Below are positions 11,150 through 21,409 of a stretch of 64,000 nucleotides of DNA, in pieces. Where the stretch lies: contig JAQFVV010001082.1 of assembly GCA_028023455.1 (NCBI GenBank), forward strand, positions 51,658 through 115,657, given 5' to 3'. The notes under the pieces were generated by a model that was given only the letters and a program-made list of their open reading frames with translations, ran no database searches and had not been told where the DNA came from. The DNA is from Epiperipatus broadwayi (lineage: Eukaryota > Onychophora > Udeonychophora > Euonychophora > Peripatidae). Position 1 is the first letter of the stretch; each line of letters begins with the position of its first letter. The position numbers and the translations under genes were made by a program.

Positions 11150-11290
11150 GGTGCCTTTGTCAAGATGGTTAAGTTGGCTAGAGCTTTACCCTAAAATTCA
11201 ATATTCAAGAATCTGAGGGTCCAGGTTCTATTCCCATGTTAATACTGTCACTGGTCAGGCCAGCAACACCTGAAGAAGAGTGGAGAGTAA
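11150..11290 (+). repeat. tRNA-derived SINE-like sequence
   Basis: GATGGTTAAGTTGGCTAGAGC (11164-11184) resembles a Pol III A box. CCAGGTTCTATTCCCATG (11221-11238) matches the GGTTCNANNCC B box at tRNA-like spacing. No clover-leaf with an anticodon could be folded, so this is a SINE-type promoter unit and not a tRNA gene. Confidence 0.5.
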
Positions 11291-11474
11291 AACCTCTTGA
11301 AGCGTTATGCATATACTAACCTGTATTCTATTATTAACTGTTGAATGTAATTTGAAAATTTAAATAGGTATTTTTTCTCAAAGTCATTCAATATTTAATA
11401 TTATACGATGGAAATAGTCCAATATATAAATACCACTAAACTACCATAATCACAAGCTTCAGTAAAGCATCAAG

Positions 11475-11610
11475 GTATACTAACCAAATGCTATTACTAA
11501 CAGCTGAATGTAATTTAAAATTTAAATAAAGTTATTTTTTTTCTAAAAGACATTCACTACTTAATATGAAAAGATGAAAATAATCCAATATATAAATGTA
11601 ACTAAAATAC
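11475..11610. repeat. Third arm of the foldback family
   Basis: Repeats the right arm at 11308-11440 in direct orientation (TACTAACC, AACAGCTGAATGTAATTTAAA, ATAATCCAATATATAAATG). This gives a left-inverted, right, right arrangement. Confidence 0.6.
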
Positions 11611-11614
11611 CACT

Positions 11615-12445
11615 ATTACAAACCTTCAGTAAAATATCAAGACACGATTCTTTAAATATCCACTTAAAATATATAACGCAATTTTCTTTCACGACTATAA
11701 TTTATCAATATATGCTATACTCAAAAATGGACAATATAATTTACATAAATTCAAATAAACTTACGCCTATATAAACATATAAACCCTATTACGCATATAT
11801 TAATACTGTGAATATAAGGACATATTTCGCCCTCGAAAGCCATAAGCCTCCATAAGTACAAAGTCAATATAATATTAATATAGCATGCAAGCGCAGATAT
11901 TGACAAATATCCAAAATCAAACTGAAAAATACATATTTTTGTCAGTTTAATTTCATATGTATTTCAAATCTAGCATTACAAATTTATCTAGCTATTGTTA
12001 AATATAGATAAGACAAGCATTATTAGTAGTCTGATTAGTACCCTTGTTATAAAAGCAACAAATATTAACATGGTGGATTCATTTATTCGCAAACATATTT
12101 TGACCACTTTTAAAATTAGATCATTATGATTCAAATAATTTTGTATTTACGACCTTAAATCGTATGGTTACATGTGAAATTATCCATGTGACACTCATCC
12201 TTTATAGTTTAGGGGAAAAACTGAAATGAGTTCAGCATCGCATTGGAAGATTTACAAACATCCTATGATCAGTTCATGCACATTATTTATATTCTGATAA
12301 AATGATTTTTAGAAAGTTCACCATTCAATAACACAACATTTAATTACTATAAAATTGTAATAAATACAATGTGGATTATTTTCATATTTTGAAATTTACA
12401 CTTAATTATGGGATTATTACAATCATTCTAGAAATCAACTATTTA
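11615..12445. other. AT-rich spacer, nothing recognised
   Basis: No supported gene, RNA or repeat family in this interval. Confidence 0.5.
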
Positions 12446-12451
12446 CGTATA

Positions 12452-13190
12452 ATTAAAACAGGCAAAACTCTCCATACAGTAGTGCCACTCAGTGCAAGCC
12501 AGGGTAATCAATTGATGCTGGAAGGCTTGTTCATAAAATCCCTATCTAGTGCCTAGTCATTCAATATCTCCAGACTAGTTTCTAGCTTGTGGCTTTCGTC
12601 AGTGATGAGCTTTGGATCTGAGAGTACTGCAGCTAAATCTTAGGATCTAATGCAAACATCCAGGAGCCACATTTTATCTCTACTTAATTATAAAACTATG
12701 AGTCTAAAATTGAAAACAATAATATTTTCAATCCAAGCTCAGTAGCTTATATAGTCATATAGGTCTGAACTCAGCTCAGTACCCATACATTTTAGTTATT
12801 TAATAACCATATCCACCACTGTCCTCTTAGGTAGGATTGGTGTTAAGTAGATGTTAAATAGGATTGTTGTTAGATAGGTATTTTATGCACAAACCTTCTG
12901 GAATTCATTGATTACTCTGGCTTGCACTGAGTGGCACTACTCTGTGGAGAGTTTTGCCTGTTTTAATAACAGTTATAAGCAAGCATAAGAAATGGTGATC
13001 ATGTGATGTTTAGTGTTTTTATACCAATCCTGCCTAATAGGATAATGGTGAATATGGTTATTAAGAGCCAAAGACACCAAATGTAGGGGTACTGATCTGA
13101 GTTTAGACCTATATGACTATATAAGCTAATGATCTTGAATTGAAAACATTATTGTGTTTTCAATTTTTGACTCATAGTTTTGTAGGTAAG
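12452..13190 (-). mobile_element. Penelope-like repeat with hammerhead ribozyme, copy 2
   Basis: A diverged copy of the 8.1-kb repeat, mostly inverted. A ~56-base terminal inverted repeat is visible: AACAGGCAAAACTCTCCATA (from ~12456) against its complement ending at ~12961. The body on the minus strand holds the hammerhead and the pseudo-LTR-like block. After the right terminal repeat, a second partial unit runs in the opposite direction (~12985-13190, ACCAATCCTGCCTAATAGG). The element is therefore a head-to-head pair, as seen in Penelope-like insertions. No ORF. Confidence 0.65.
12559..12617 (-). ncRNA. Hammerhead ribozyme (family 2), partly decayed
   Basis: On the minus strand the core is CUGACGA, a stem II of AGC/GCU around CACAA, GAAA, and the stem III palindrome ACUAGU followed by C. 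Relative to the 8.7-kb and 31.8-kb copies, one stem II pair has changed from G-C to A-U on both sides, a compensatory change supporting the fold. Stem I has picked up mismatches in both helices, so cleavage may be weak. Confidence 0.7.
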
Positions 13191-13633
13191 TTGTATTCCA
13201 AAACTGTAATTTAAATCAAAATATAATTATTGCATTTTATTTGACCTTTTTCTGAGATTTATCTTTAAATTTATATTTAAAACTAATTTTAAAACAATTG
13301 TTTGACACTCCTATTGATATTAAAAATTTGATTTTATATTTTAATTGAATGAATCCTTAAATACAATTTATTGTATGGCTATATAATTCCATACCCATAC
13401 TTAAAATATGCATTGCATATATCAATATTGTTACAGTAAAGTGAGACTTTTCCAATATACACAGATATGTGTCAGTACATTTTGACTCAAGTTGAGCAAA
13501 AAAATGTATATTAATGATTAATATTGATACAGTATATTTCTCATGTCATATATATTTCACATATTTACTCCTACAGCCTCCATCTGTGTCAGATTTAAAC
13601 CCTTAAAGAGTACCTCTTGAGATGCCTACACAG

Positions 13634-13680
<47 letters not shown>

Positions 13681-13692
13681 AACATACATATG

Positions 13693-13730
<38 letters not shown>

Positions 13731-13733
13731 CAT
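13634..13733. repeat. (TA)n tracts
   Basis: Two long TA runs separated by the left arm of the palindrome at 13674-13749. Confidence 0.9.
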
Positions 13734-13749
13734 ATGTATGTTCAAATAT
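13674..13749. repeat. Perfect 76-bp palindrome
   Basis: TTTGAACATACATATGCAAC on the left is exactly mirrored by its complement on the right, with an AT-only centre near 13711. It can extrude as a cruciform. No transposon body is attached. Confidence 0.85.
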
Positions 13750-13832
13750 CAATGTTTGTAGTCTAATTGATGTAGATGTATTACAGCAGTAGATTTGTTT
13801 AAAAGTAAAATAGATTTTAAATTATAGTTTAA

Positions 13833-14562
13833 CCTCTTTTTGCTGATTATTTTATTGGCCAAGTGAGGTAAAAGTCTAAACTTTTAATTGATCAATTCAC
13901 AACTCAAGTGTCAAAATATATTCATCTTTTAATATTATATTCACTTTAGTTTCATTTGTAAAAAGTATTTGTCAGGTTATGAAAATGAATGAAAGTTTTT
14001 CAAAAATAATTTTTTATTTATAATTATAAAAATATTCGATAGCAGCAAATCTAAAATGAACGTTACTCACCAACCAAAAAGTTTTGCTGACATGAGTGAT
14101 TTCTTTCCCAATCTTACGTTGCAGAAAAGTAAATAATTTTTGCTAAAGTCTTAACTATTTTTCTAAAATAATTTTATTTTTAGCATATTTTATCAAAATA
14201 ATTTATAATTTGTCAAAAATACTTTTAAAATGATCTAAAACATTCGTTTATCATTTTCGAAATGAAAGAAAAGAAATTGTAATGCTTTAGTTACTGACAA
14301 TCCATTTTCTTTGTTGTCAAAAGCTAATAGCCAATCAGAATCGAGAATAAATGGCCTTCTTCCTTTGTTAGACCTTTAATGTCAGTTTTAGGAATTTTTT
14401 ACTTGTAAAATAATTCAAGAGAAAGCAGCATCTTATGGAACTTTTTTAACCATTAAAAATAACGCAAAATCTTAATGGTAGCATTAAAATTGATGGAATT
14501 AGAGTGACTTGAAGCCAACATGAAACCCATCACATTTTTAGTTATAACTAGTAAAAAGTTGG
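13833..14562 (-). mobile_element. Non-autonomous piggyBac-type element, copy 1
   Basis: Bounded by TTAA at 13829-13832 and 14563-14566. It aligns along most of its length, inverted, with the element at 26665-27512. Shared blocks include AACATTCGTTTATCATTTTC, ATATTCACTTTAGTTTC and TTTTTTACTTGTAAAATAATTC. There is no transposase ORF. The ends are eroded relative to the other copy. Confidence 0.6.
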
Positions 14563-14853
14563 TTAATTCCTTTTTACAAGTCAATTTGTATTTAAATTGC
14601 TTAAATCACATTATCTATGTGAATTCCACATACTATCTTAATGTCTTGTTAGTCGATCATTTAGTATATTTTCTAGATTTGTTTTAAAATAATCTGTAAA
14701 ATAAAATCACACCATGCACACCTGTTTTAACATAACAGGATGATTAAATCTAAAAATGTATTAGGATACTAAATGTTGTCAAAAATATATTTCATATTGG
14801 TACATACCTATTGCTAAAATCTTTTGGGAAAAGTAAATGATCGAACCTTGCAA

Positions 14854-15173
14854 AACATCCTGTTCAGAGGATAAGACAAAAGATAAAAGTTATTTTGGTA
14901 ATTTACAATATAAAATTTTAAATGTGCTAATTGCTTGTCTCACTCAAGAAAATTTGTTATTAAAATTATAACTTGATCACAAGCCAGTATAAATAGGCTA
15001 AATTTTTCGATATAACATCCTATTCAGAAGATAAGACAAAAGATAAAAGTTATTTTGGTAATTTACAATATAAAATTTTAAATGTGCTAATTTCTTGTCT
15101 CACTCAAGAAAATTTGTTATTAAAATTATAACTTGATCATAAGCCAGTATAAATAGGCTAAATTTTTTGATAT
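14854..15173. repeat. 160-bp tandem duplication
   Basis: Two adjacent, nearly identical 160-base copies beginning ACATCCT (14854 and 15014). They differ at only a few positions, so the duplication is recent. No function seen. Confidence 0.9.
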
Positions 15174-15174
15174 A

Positions 15175-16985
15175 AAAACACTCTGTAAAAATTTAGGAAG
15201 CATCTGCTAGAATAATTTATGCTGGTTTGAATTTTGTCATGGCTGAGTACAGCAGGCAGGAATTGCGGTTTTCCAAGCCCAGATAATGGTGATCTCCATT
15301 CTACATGCCAAAGTGAAACATAGTCATCATAGCTAGGGAAGACGTTCCTGTTAATAACCTACTGCACTGAGAACTCAACTGAAAAAATGCTGTCTATTCT
15401 GAAAACGAATTGTTACCATACTCACCACTATGAAGTATTGACTATAATCTGCCACCAAGAAGTTTAGGCAACAACTTCTAAGATCACTGACAACAACTCT
15501 AAAATGAACGTTAACTCTTAATTTAAAACCTATAGCTATCATCAACCTAAATGAATGTTCAAAGTTAATTTCTAAAACTTTTATCCAAATTAAATGAAGA
15601 GTCTAAATAATACTTGCCTTATTCATAGAAAGTTAAATCTGTAAACTCTATAATTTTATATCTTTTGAAATGGAAATGTCACAATCAATTATTAATGTAA
15701 ATCTATATTTACTTTTTGTGCTTGCGATGATTCCTATAATGTTTTATTGATGTTAAATATTATTTTATTTTTCTTATATGTGTGATAATATGCCAAATAT
15801 ACCTCAAAACAGGAACATATTAATTTTAGTAATTCTGTATTGAAGATATCATTATTCCTATTTTCAACTTAATAAATATAAAATAATGCTTATTTATCCT
15901 GACCACATGCTATTTCAAAATTATATTACTTAAGGATAATATTAGATGCCTTTTGATCATTGAATTAATATAAATTGATTTAAATTTATATTCCTTAATT
16001 AGTTATTATGGTTTGTGATAATATAACTGTAAATTGTGAATATAATGTAATTTTATTGGATTGTGGAAGCCTAGTCATAGAGATATAGTTTTAAGATATA
16101 TTTCATATTTAATTCTAATCCCTTCAAATGTACCTTCCCCCTCGTAAAATCTAAATGAGGATGCAAATTAATTATCTATTAAACGGGGTTATTAATTTAT
16201 TAAGTTAGCCCTTTTGTTACAGCATTATGATTATATGCTTAGTTTACGAACTGACTTTCATTGGCAACACAGATAGAAGCTATCTGCTTTTAAGGCACAA
16301 TTAATTAATTTTAACATCTTTGTTATTTTGCCTGGTGTGTCTTGAGTGTGAATTTACGATGTATATGTAGACCTATCTTATCTTGCTAATCTCCAATGAG
16401 ATAACAGTGAAAGCCATCCCCATTTATCGGCAACCCGTATAATAGTAAACAAAATCACACCCAGAGGCCATTTTGTTTGAGTAAGAGAGCCAAGCATGTT
16501 ACTGGCATAAGAACCCAGGAATCTTGAAGTAGCCAATCTGACTTCCAGACTCTATATTTTTTAATTAATTTATTTATTGATTAGCAACCTTCTTGGTTTA
16601 AATGTATCACACATATATTATGTGGAAATAATTGCACATTCACACTGCCACCTTATTATTGAATATTTATTAAGTGTCTATAGAAAATTATATGTAATGC
16701 TAGTTTAGCCCATTCTTCCTTAGTGTAGTATATTCAGAATTTATTTGAAGCCATGAGACTCTCCCAATAATGGAGTCTCATTTGCAACATTCTCGGGCTT
16801 TGTACTATGCTGCAAACTTATTTAATTCAAACCAGACGGCAACATTACTTATGCAATACTATATATATATATATATATATATAGCATTGTCACCTCATCA
16901 TGCAAACCATAACATAAAAATATTATTTGTTATATTAAGTAATTCTCTGTAGGCATAATATTCACCACACATGAAGTTATTAAAC
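15175..16985. other. Spacer, nothing recognised
   Basis: No gene was recognised. A somewhat less AT-rich patch at about 15235-15400 matches nothing I know. A (TA)n run lies at 16859-16882. Confidence 0.5.
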
Positions 16986-16989
16986 CTAG

Positions 16990-18328
16990 TGTACTGGTCA
17001 GTTTTGTGTGTTCACATAACAAGATCTAGCATCTAGGCAAAAATACCTTGAGTCCAAACATGCTCCAAGATACATAAGTCAGGAACACTCATGAACTTTG
17101 CCCGATTTGTTTATTTTCCAGATCTACCAACTTATGACCAACAATCCCAATGATACTGGTCTAATTTATCTCTCTCCGCTGGCATCCCATAGTGGAGACA
17201 CAAAGAGACTAATGTGAAATCATATAATGGAAGCAGGTTTCACATTAATTATATTCATAGGATTAACGGGAGATCATCTAGGCAGAGCAAGCAAAATTTA
17301 ATAAGTAAAATATTAATATTTTAACTAAGAGAAACATATTTTCTGCAAGTTATGCTATATATAAAATTTATTAATTGAAATGAAATACACATAAATACTT
17401 GGTTATATTATTTCATTGATCGTCATTGGCCTCTTGATGTACATATAATATGATTTATATTTATACGGTAACAACAGGTAAATCATATGGCTTAGAAAAT
17501 AACAAATTTGATTTATTTCTTTATTTTATCACAGCTAGTTCATATGCCAATAATTAATAAATACATTGATGAACATAGTTGATTTAGCACTATGAGTAAA
17601 TATCTTTGTGAGATACCAATCCACCTCCACAGAAAAGAGAAAAATATAGCACTTGACTGAATATTTAGAATGATTAATTTTATTACAAAAATACACTTTG
17701 CACTAATAAGTAAACTACTCTCAGTTTATACCGAGTAAGGAACGTGTGTGGGATAGTTTGTTAACATATATATAATTGCATGGCAAAAAGAAACACATGA
17801 AAATATTTATAAATATAATTTAAAAAATCTGCTTAGTAGCATCATAACATTACGGCTTATGAACATTCATAGGTTTTAACTGAAACTAGAACAAAAGTGC
17901 AGTTAAATCATAGTGGCAATTTGTATGTGATCCAGTCATGGATTCTTGCAGGAGCTTCCGAGAATTCATTGAAGAAATAGACCGATATATATCTGCAAAC
18001 GTTGCCAGAATCGTTCCATAAATCGAAGAATGGTCTGCTGTGAGTTTAATGGGCTGGGCATTTTCCAGAGTGATCCCATATTGAGTTAGGTCAAGTGACC
18101 AAATAAGTAAGTCGCCAGGTGTTTAAGAGCCTGACTCTTGAACTTGGACTTATGAGATGGGATTTGGCTTTTTGATATGCTCGAGTAGAGTGAAGCACAA
18201 ATATATATGAACAAGAGAGCATGTATGCACGCAATGCTTGGAAGAACACATATAAAGAAATATTTAAATAGTTACTACTTATACATTATGGAATATTCCA
18301 TGTAATGGTATGATTTAATTATTAAACA
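16990..18328 (+). repeat. Left direct repeat, candidate 5' LTR
   Basis: About 1.34 kb, repeated at 21410-22806 with clear but imperfect similarity. It starts TGTACTGG and ends in AAACA, the TG...CA style of LTRs. A less AT-rich block at ~17930-18200 is well conserved between the two copies. No clear 5-bp target duplication was found (flanks CCTAG and GTAAT), so segmental duplication is the main alternative. Confidence 0.55.
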
Positions 18329-18330
18329 GT

Positions 18331-19512
18331 CAGAGCATAAGAAAATCAATGGTATAGGAAATACGTCTATGACCATTGACAACATGATGACTACTCTTTT
18401 GGGTCATACGTTCAGGTGGGTATTATGCCCTGTATGTGAATGCGGTACAAGGGAATAAGTATCCAATGCACCTACTCAAGTTACATTGACATAAAACATC
18501 CATACATCTATCCATTAGCACCGATCCAACTACGAAACAATTAGCCCAAAATTAACACACTTTAAACAAACAATCTTACGAATCTATGCAGCCATTCACA
18601 CTCACTTTAAATAATTAATGTAAAAGAAATTATAAGAATGGAAATGATATTAAGCATATTTAAAAAAAGAAAATATATAAATGATTTAAAATATAGTCAG
18701 ATAAGAGAAAAATTAAAAAAATATTACTAATAAGAGTTTACAGAAAAAAAAATTCGAAGGGAGAAGAGATTTTTTGGGATGCTCTTGCTGATTGTGTATT
18801 ATTAAGTATATTTATAAGGGTATTGCAAATCTCCAAAATGTAGGGGTCAGAAATAATTTTCATTTCCCATATTTGCAGCAGCTGCAGCGGCTCCAGAATA
18901 GGATGGTTCCCAGAAAATAACCAGCAAAGGTCTTCTCTCCATCTAGAAGAATAGGAAATGGAGAACTTTAAATTCTACCATGCATCAAGGATTACAAAGA
19001 CAGACTTTAGCTATAGCATTGGAAAATATAAACATTTTTTAAATGAAGTATGAACATTAATCATATAATGCAAACTTTTTCCAGTATTTTAAGTGTCACT
19101 TAACTTTTAAAAGAAATCTCTTATCTGACTAAATTTTAAATCATTTATATATATATATATTTTTTTTTTTTTTAATTATGCTTAATATCATTTCCATTCT
19201 TGTAATTTCTTTTAAATTAATTATTTAAAGTGAGTGTGAATGGTTGCATAGATTCTTAAGATTGTTAGTTTAAAGTGTGTTAATTTTGCACTAATTGTTT
19301 TGTAGTTGGATCGATGCTAGTGTATAGATGTACAGATGTTTTATGTCAATGTAACTTGAGTAGGTGCATTGGATACTCGTTCTCTTGTACAGCGTTAGCA
19401 TACAGGGCATAATACCCACCTGAATGTATGACCCAAAAGAGTAGTCATCGTGTTGTCAATGGTCATAGACATATTTCCTATGCCATTGATTTTCTTACGC
19501 TCTGACTGGGAC
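18331..19512. repeat. 1.2-kb foldback with ~390-bp inverted arms
   Basis: The left arm (18331-18715) begins CAGTCAGAGCATAAG; the right arm (~19100-19512) ends CTTACGCTCTGACTG. The arms match almost base for base over their length, including GGGCATAATACCCACCTGAA-type blocks. A ~380-base centre with GCTGCAGCGGCTCC separates them. It begins exactly where the similarity between the two flanking direct repeats stops. It could be a MITE-like foldback insertion or the start of the internal region of the LTR-like element. No ORF. Confidence 0.7.
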
Positions 19513-20185
19513 AGTAAGCCAGCAAAGACCGCTATGACCATTTACAGAGCTTCTCATATAATTTCGTTCTTGTATCATGGGTAAGATGCTCATTCCATAT
19601 TACCATGATTGGTTATTTTTCTAATGATATCATGCTACAGATGTAAATTTCCTGTTAGCATGATTGTGTTATGCTAATAATCTCATTTTGCATTGGTCAC
19701 ACTGGTATATCAATAAGCAAGCATTGGCTTAAATGCAAAATTTTTGGCCTAAGATTAAAAGGGATTAGGTTGGTTATTGCATAATCTATGTAGTATGTTC
19801 ACACTTAATAAAATATTAAAATTGTATTTAAATCTATTAAACGTTTCCATCTGTGCATATAATCCAAATTAAATATATTTAATTGTTACTTTTTTCATTT
19901 ACCATTGTCAAACTTCCTCCTCTCACAACTTTGACGCCATCCATTTCTGATAAACACACTAATGATTACCACTAATCATCTCCGAAACTAGAGATTATCT
20001 CTACACAGATATAAACTTTAAACCGCAGTTAAAGATTAATATATCTGATTTTTTTAATTTTACACACACGGAGTTATTCACATTTCTCTGTCCCGTATGT
20101 AATATCTTTATAGAAATAATAAACACCTCCATACTTCCCCATTCTTTTTAAATTCATATAAATAAAGATACAATAAAAGACAATT

Positions 20186-20238
20186 GACCCCCAAGATGCA
20201 TTTCGTGCTGAACCAGCACTCATCAGTTGGCCCAGGTC
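20186..20238 (-). ncRNA. Type I hammerhead ribozyme (family 1), unit A
   Basis: On the minus strand: core CUGAUGA, stem II GUGCU/AGCAC with a 5-base loop, then GAAA. Stem III is the palindrome AUGCAU, followed by C as cleavage nucleotide (complement of g20195). Stem I pairs UUGG with CCAA and, after a small internal loop, GGUC with GACC. All core bases are canonical. Confidence 0.85.
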
Positions 20239-20595
20239 ACTATCTCTCATATATATCTTTATTATATGCAAAGTATTTATCTAGAGTAAATTGTTACTTT
20301 TTTCATTTACCATTGTCAAACTTCCTCCTCTCACAACTTTGACGCCATCCATTTCTGATAAACACACTAATGATTACCACTAATCATCTTCGAAACTAGA
20401 GATTATCTCTAGCACAGATATAAACTTTAAACCTCAGTTAAAGATTAATATATCTGATTTTTTTTAATTTTACACACACGGAGTTATTCACATTTCTCTG
20501 TCCCGTATGTAATATCTTTATAGAAATAATAAACACCTCCATACTACCCCATTCTTTTTAAATTCATATAAATAAAGATACAATAAAAGACAATT

Positions 20596-20644
20596 GACCC
20601 CCAAGATGCATTTCGTGCTGAATCAGCACTCATCAGTTGGCCCA
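20596..20644 (-). ncRNA. Hammerhead ribozyme (family 1), unit B
   Basis: Same core and stems II and III as unit A; one stem II loop base differs (GATTC for GGTTC in the minus sense). The outer GACC strand of stem I is cut off by the junction with the inverted unit at 20645, which probably weakens it. Its cleavage base (g20605) lies 410 nt from that of unit A. Confidence 0.75.
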
Positions 20645-20859
20645 GATATATTAATCTTTAACTGAGGTTTAAAGTTTATATCTGTGCTAGAGATAATCTC
20701 TAGTTTCGAAGATGATTAGTGGTAATCATTAGTGTGTTTATCAGAAATGGATGGCGTCAAAGTTGTGAGAGGAGGAAGTTTGACAATGGTAAATGAAAAA
20801 GTAACAATTTACTCTAGATAAATACTTTGTATATAATAAAGATATATATGAGAGATAGT

Positions 20860-20912
20860 GACCTGGGCCAACTGATGAGTGCTGGTTCAGCACGAAATGC
20901 ATCTTGGGGGTC
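20860..20912 (+). ncRNA. Type I hammerhead ribozyme (family 1), unit C
   Basis: CUGAUGA is at 20872-20878, stem II GUGCU/AGCAC follows, and GAAA is at 20894-20897. The AUGCAU palindrome is 20897-20902 and C20903 is the cleavage base, with the cut predicted between 20903 and 20904. Stem I uses UUGG (20904-20907) with CCAA (20868-20871) and GGUC (20909-20912) with GACC (20860-20863). Confidence 0.85.
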
Positions 20913-21395
20913 AATTGCCTTTTATTGTATCTTTATTTATATGAATTTAAAAAGAATGGGGAAGTATGGAGGTGTTTATTATTTTTATAAATATATTTAC
21001 TTGATTTAATTTTCAGAATCTTTTTAATGTGTATGTGCATTATAATAAAATATTTTGTTGAATTAATTTTGGCAGTAACTTATTTTACATATTTTATTAA
21101 TATTTAAAAGTAAGATTTAGAAATTTGAATATACAGTATGATATTTTAAGCTCAGCTTGTCCTGAGCCAGCGACTGGTGCTTTCAGTTCGATAAAAAAAA
21201 TAACCTCTCCTGCACATATCTGCCTACTGTATAAATTTTCCAGGTTCAAGTGGCCTGGTGGCACCCTGGTATGACAGATTAGGTAAGGGAGGTTCATCAG
21301 CCATTATTATATATATATACACATGCTAAAAAAACTATCTTGTCTCAGGTATGCAGGTTTATATTTGAAGCCCTACGTTGACACACCAAATCTGC

Positions 21396-21409
21396 AGGGG
21401 AAAAAACCC
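21396..21409 (+). other. Purine-rich tract before the right direct repeat
   Basis: AGGGGAAAAAA followed by CCC directly precedes TGTACTGG at 21410. This is where a polypurine tract priming plus-strand synthesis would sit in a plus-oriented LTR element. The three C bases between them are atypical. Confidence 0.4.

Larger units (their letters stand above)
10641..11440. repeat. Foldback repeat enclosing SINE-like sequences
   Basis: Imperfect inverted arms of ~130 bases lie at 10641-10770 and 11308-11440. Both contain the block TTATATATTGGACTATTTCC (in the right arm as its complement) and a TTCAACTGTT / AACAGTTGAA segment. Between them two SINE-like sequences face each other, and there is a smaller inverted pair (TACTTATCTATGGA at 11038-11051 against its complement near 11117). 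A third arm follows at 11475-11610, and the same arms form a compact palindrome at 37155-37400. Confidence 0.6.
19883..20998. mobile_element. Retrozyme-like tandem array with hammerhead ribozymes
   Basis: Three copies of one ~410-base unit. Unit A (19883-20290) and the partly truncated unit B (20291-20645) are head to tail, 408-410 bases apart. The third, C (20646-~20998), is inverted and circularly permuted: it starts and stops inside the unit but runs through the unit junction. Each copy holds a hammerhead (minus strand in A and B, plus in C). Tandem units of a few hundred bases with a type I hammerhead and no ORF are the hallmark of metazoan retrozymes, which give small circular RNAs. The minus transcript of A plus B would be cut at two sites 410 nt apart. 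Confidence 0.75.

Noticed and set aside
20074-21009. Matching frames at 20074-20271 (minus) and 20827-21009 (plus)
   Set aside because: They are the retrozyme unit read through its hammerhead. The RNA fold explains the conservation and the frames have no protein features.
21097-21297. CTGATGA near 21295 on the minus strand as another hammerhead
   Set aside because: No stem II and GAAA follow at the right spacing.
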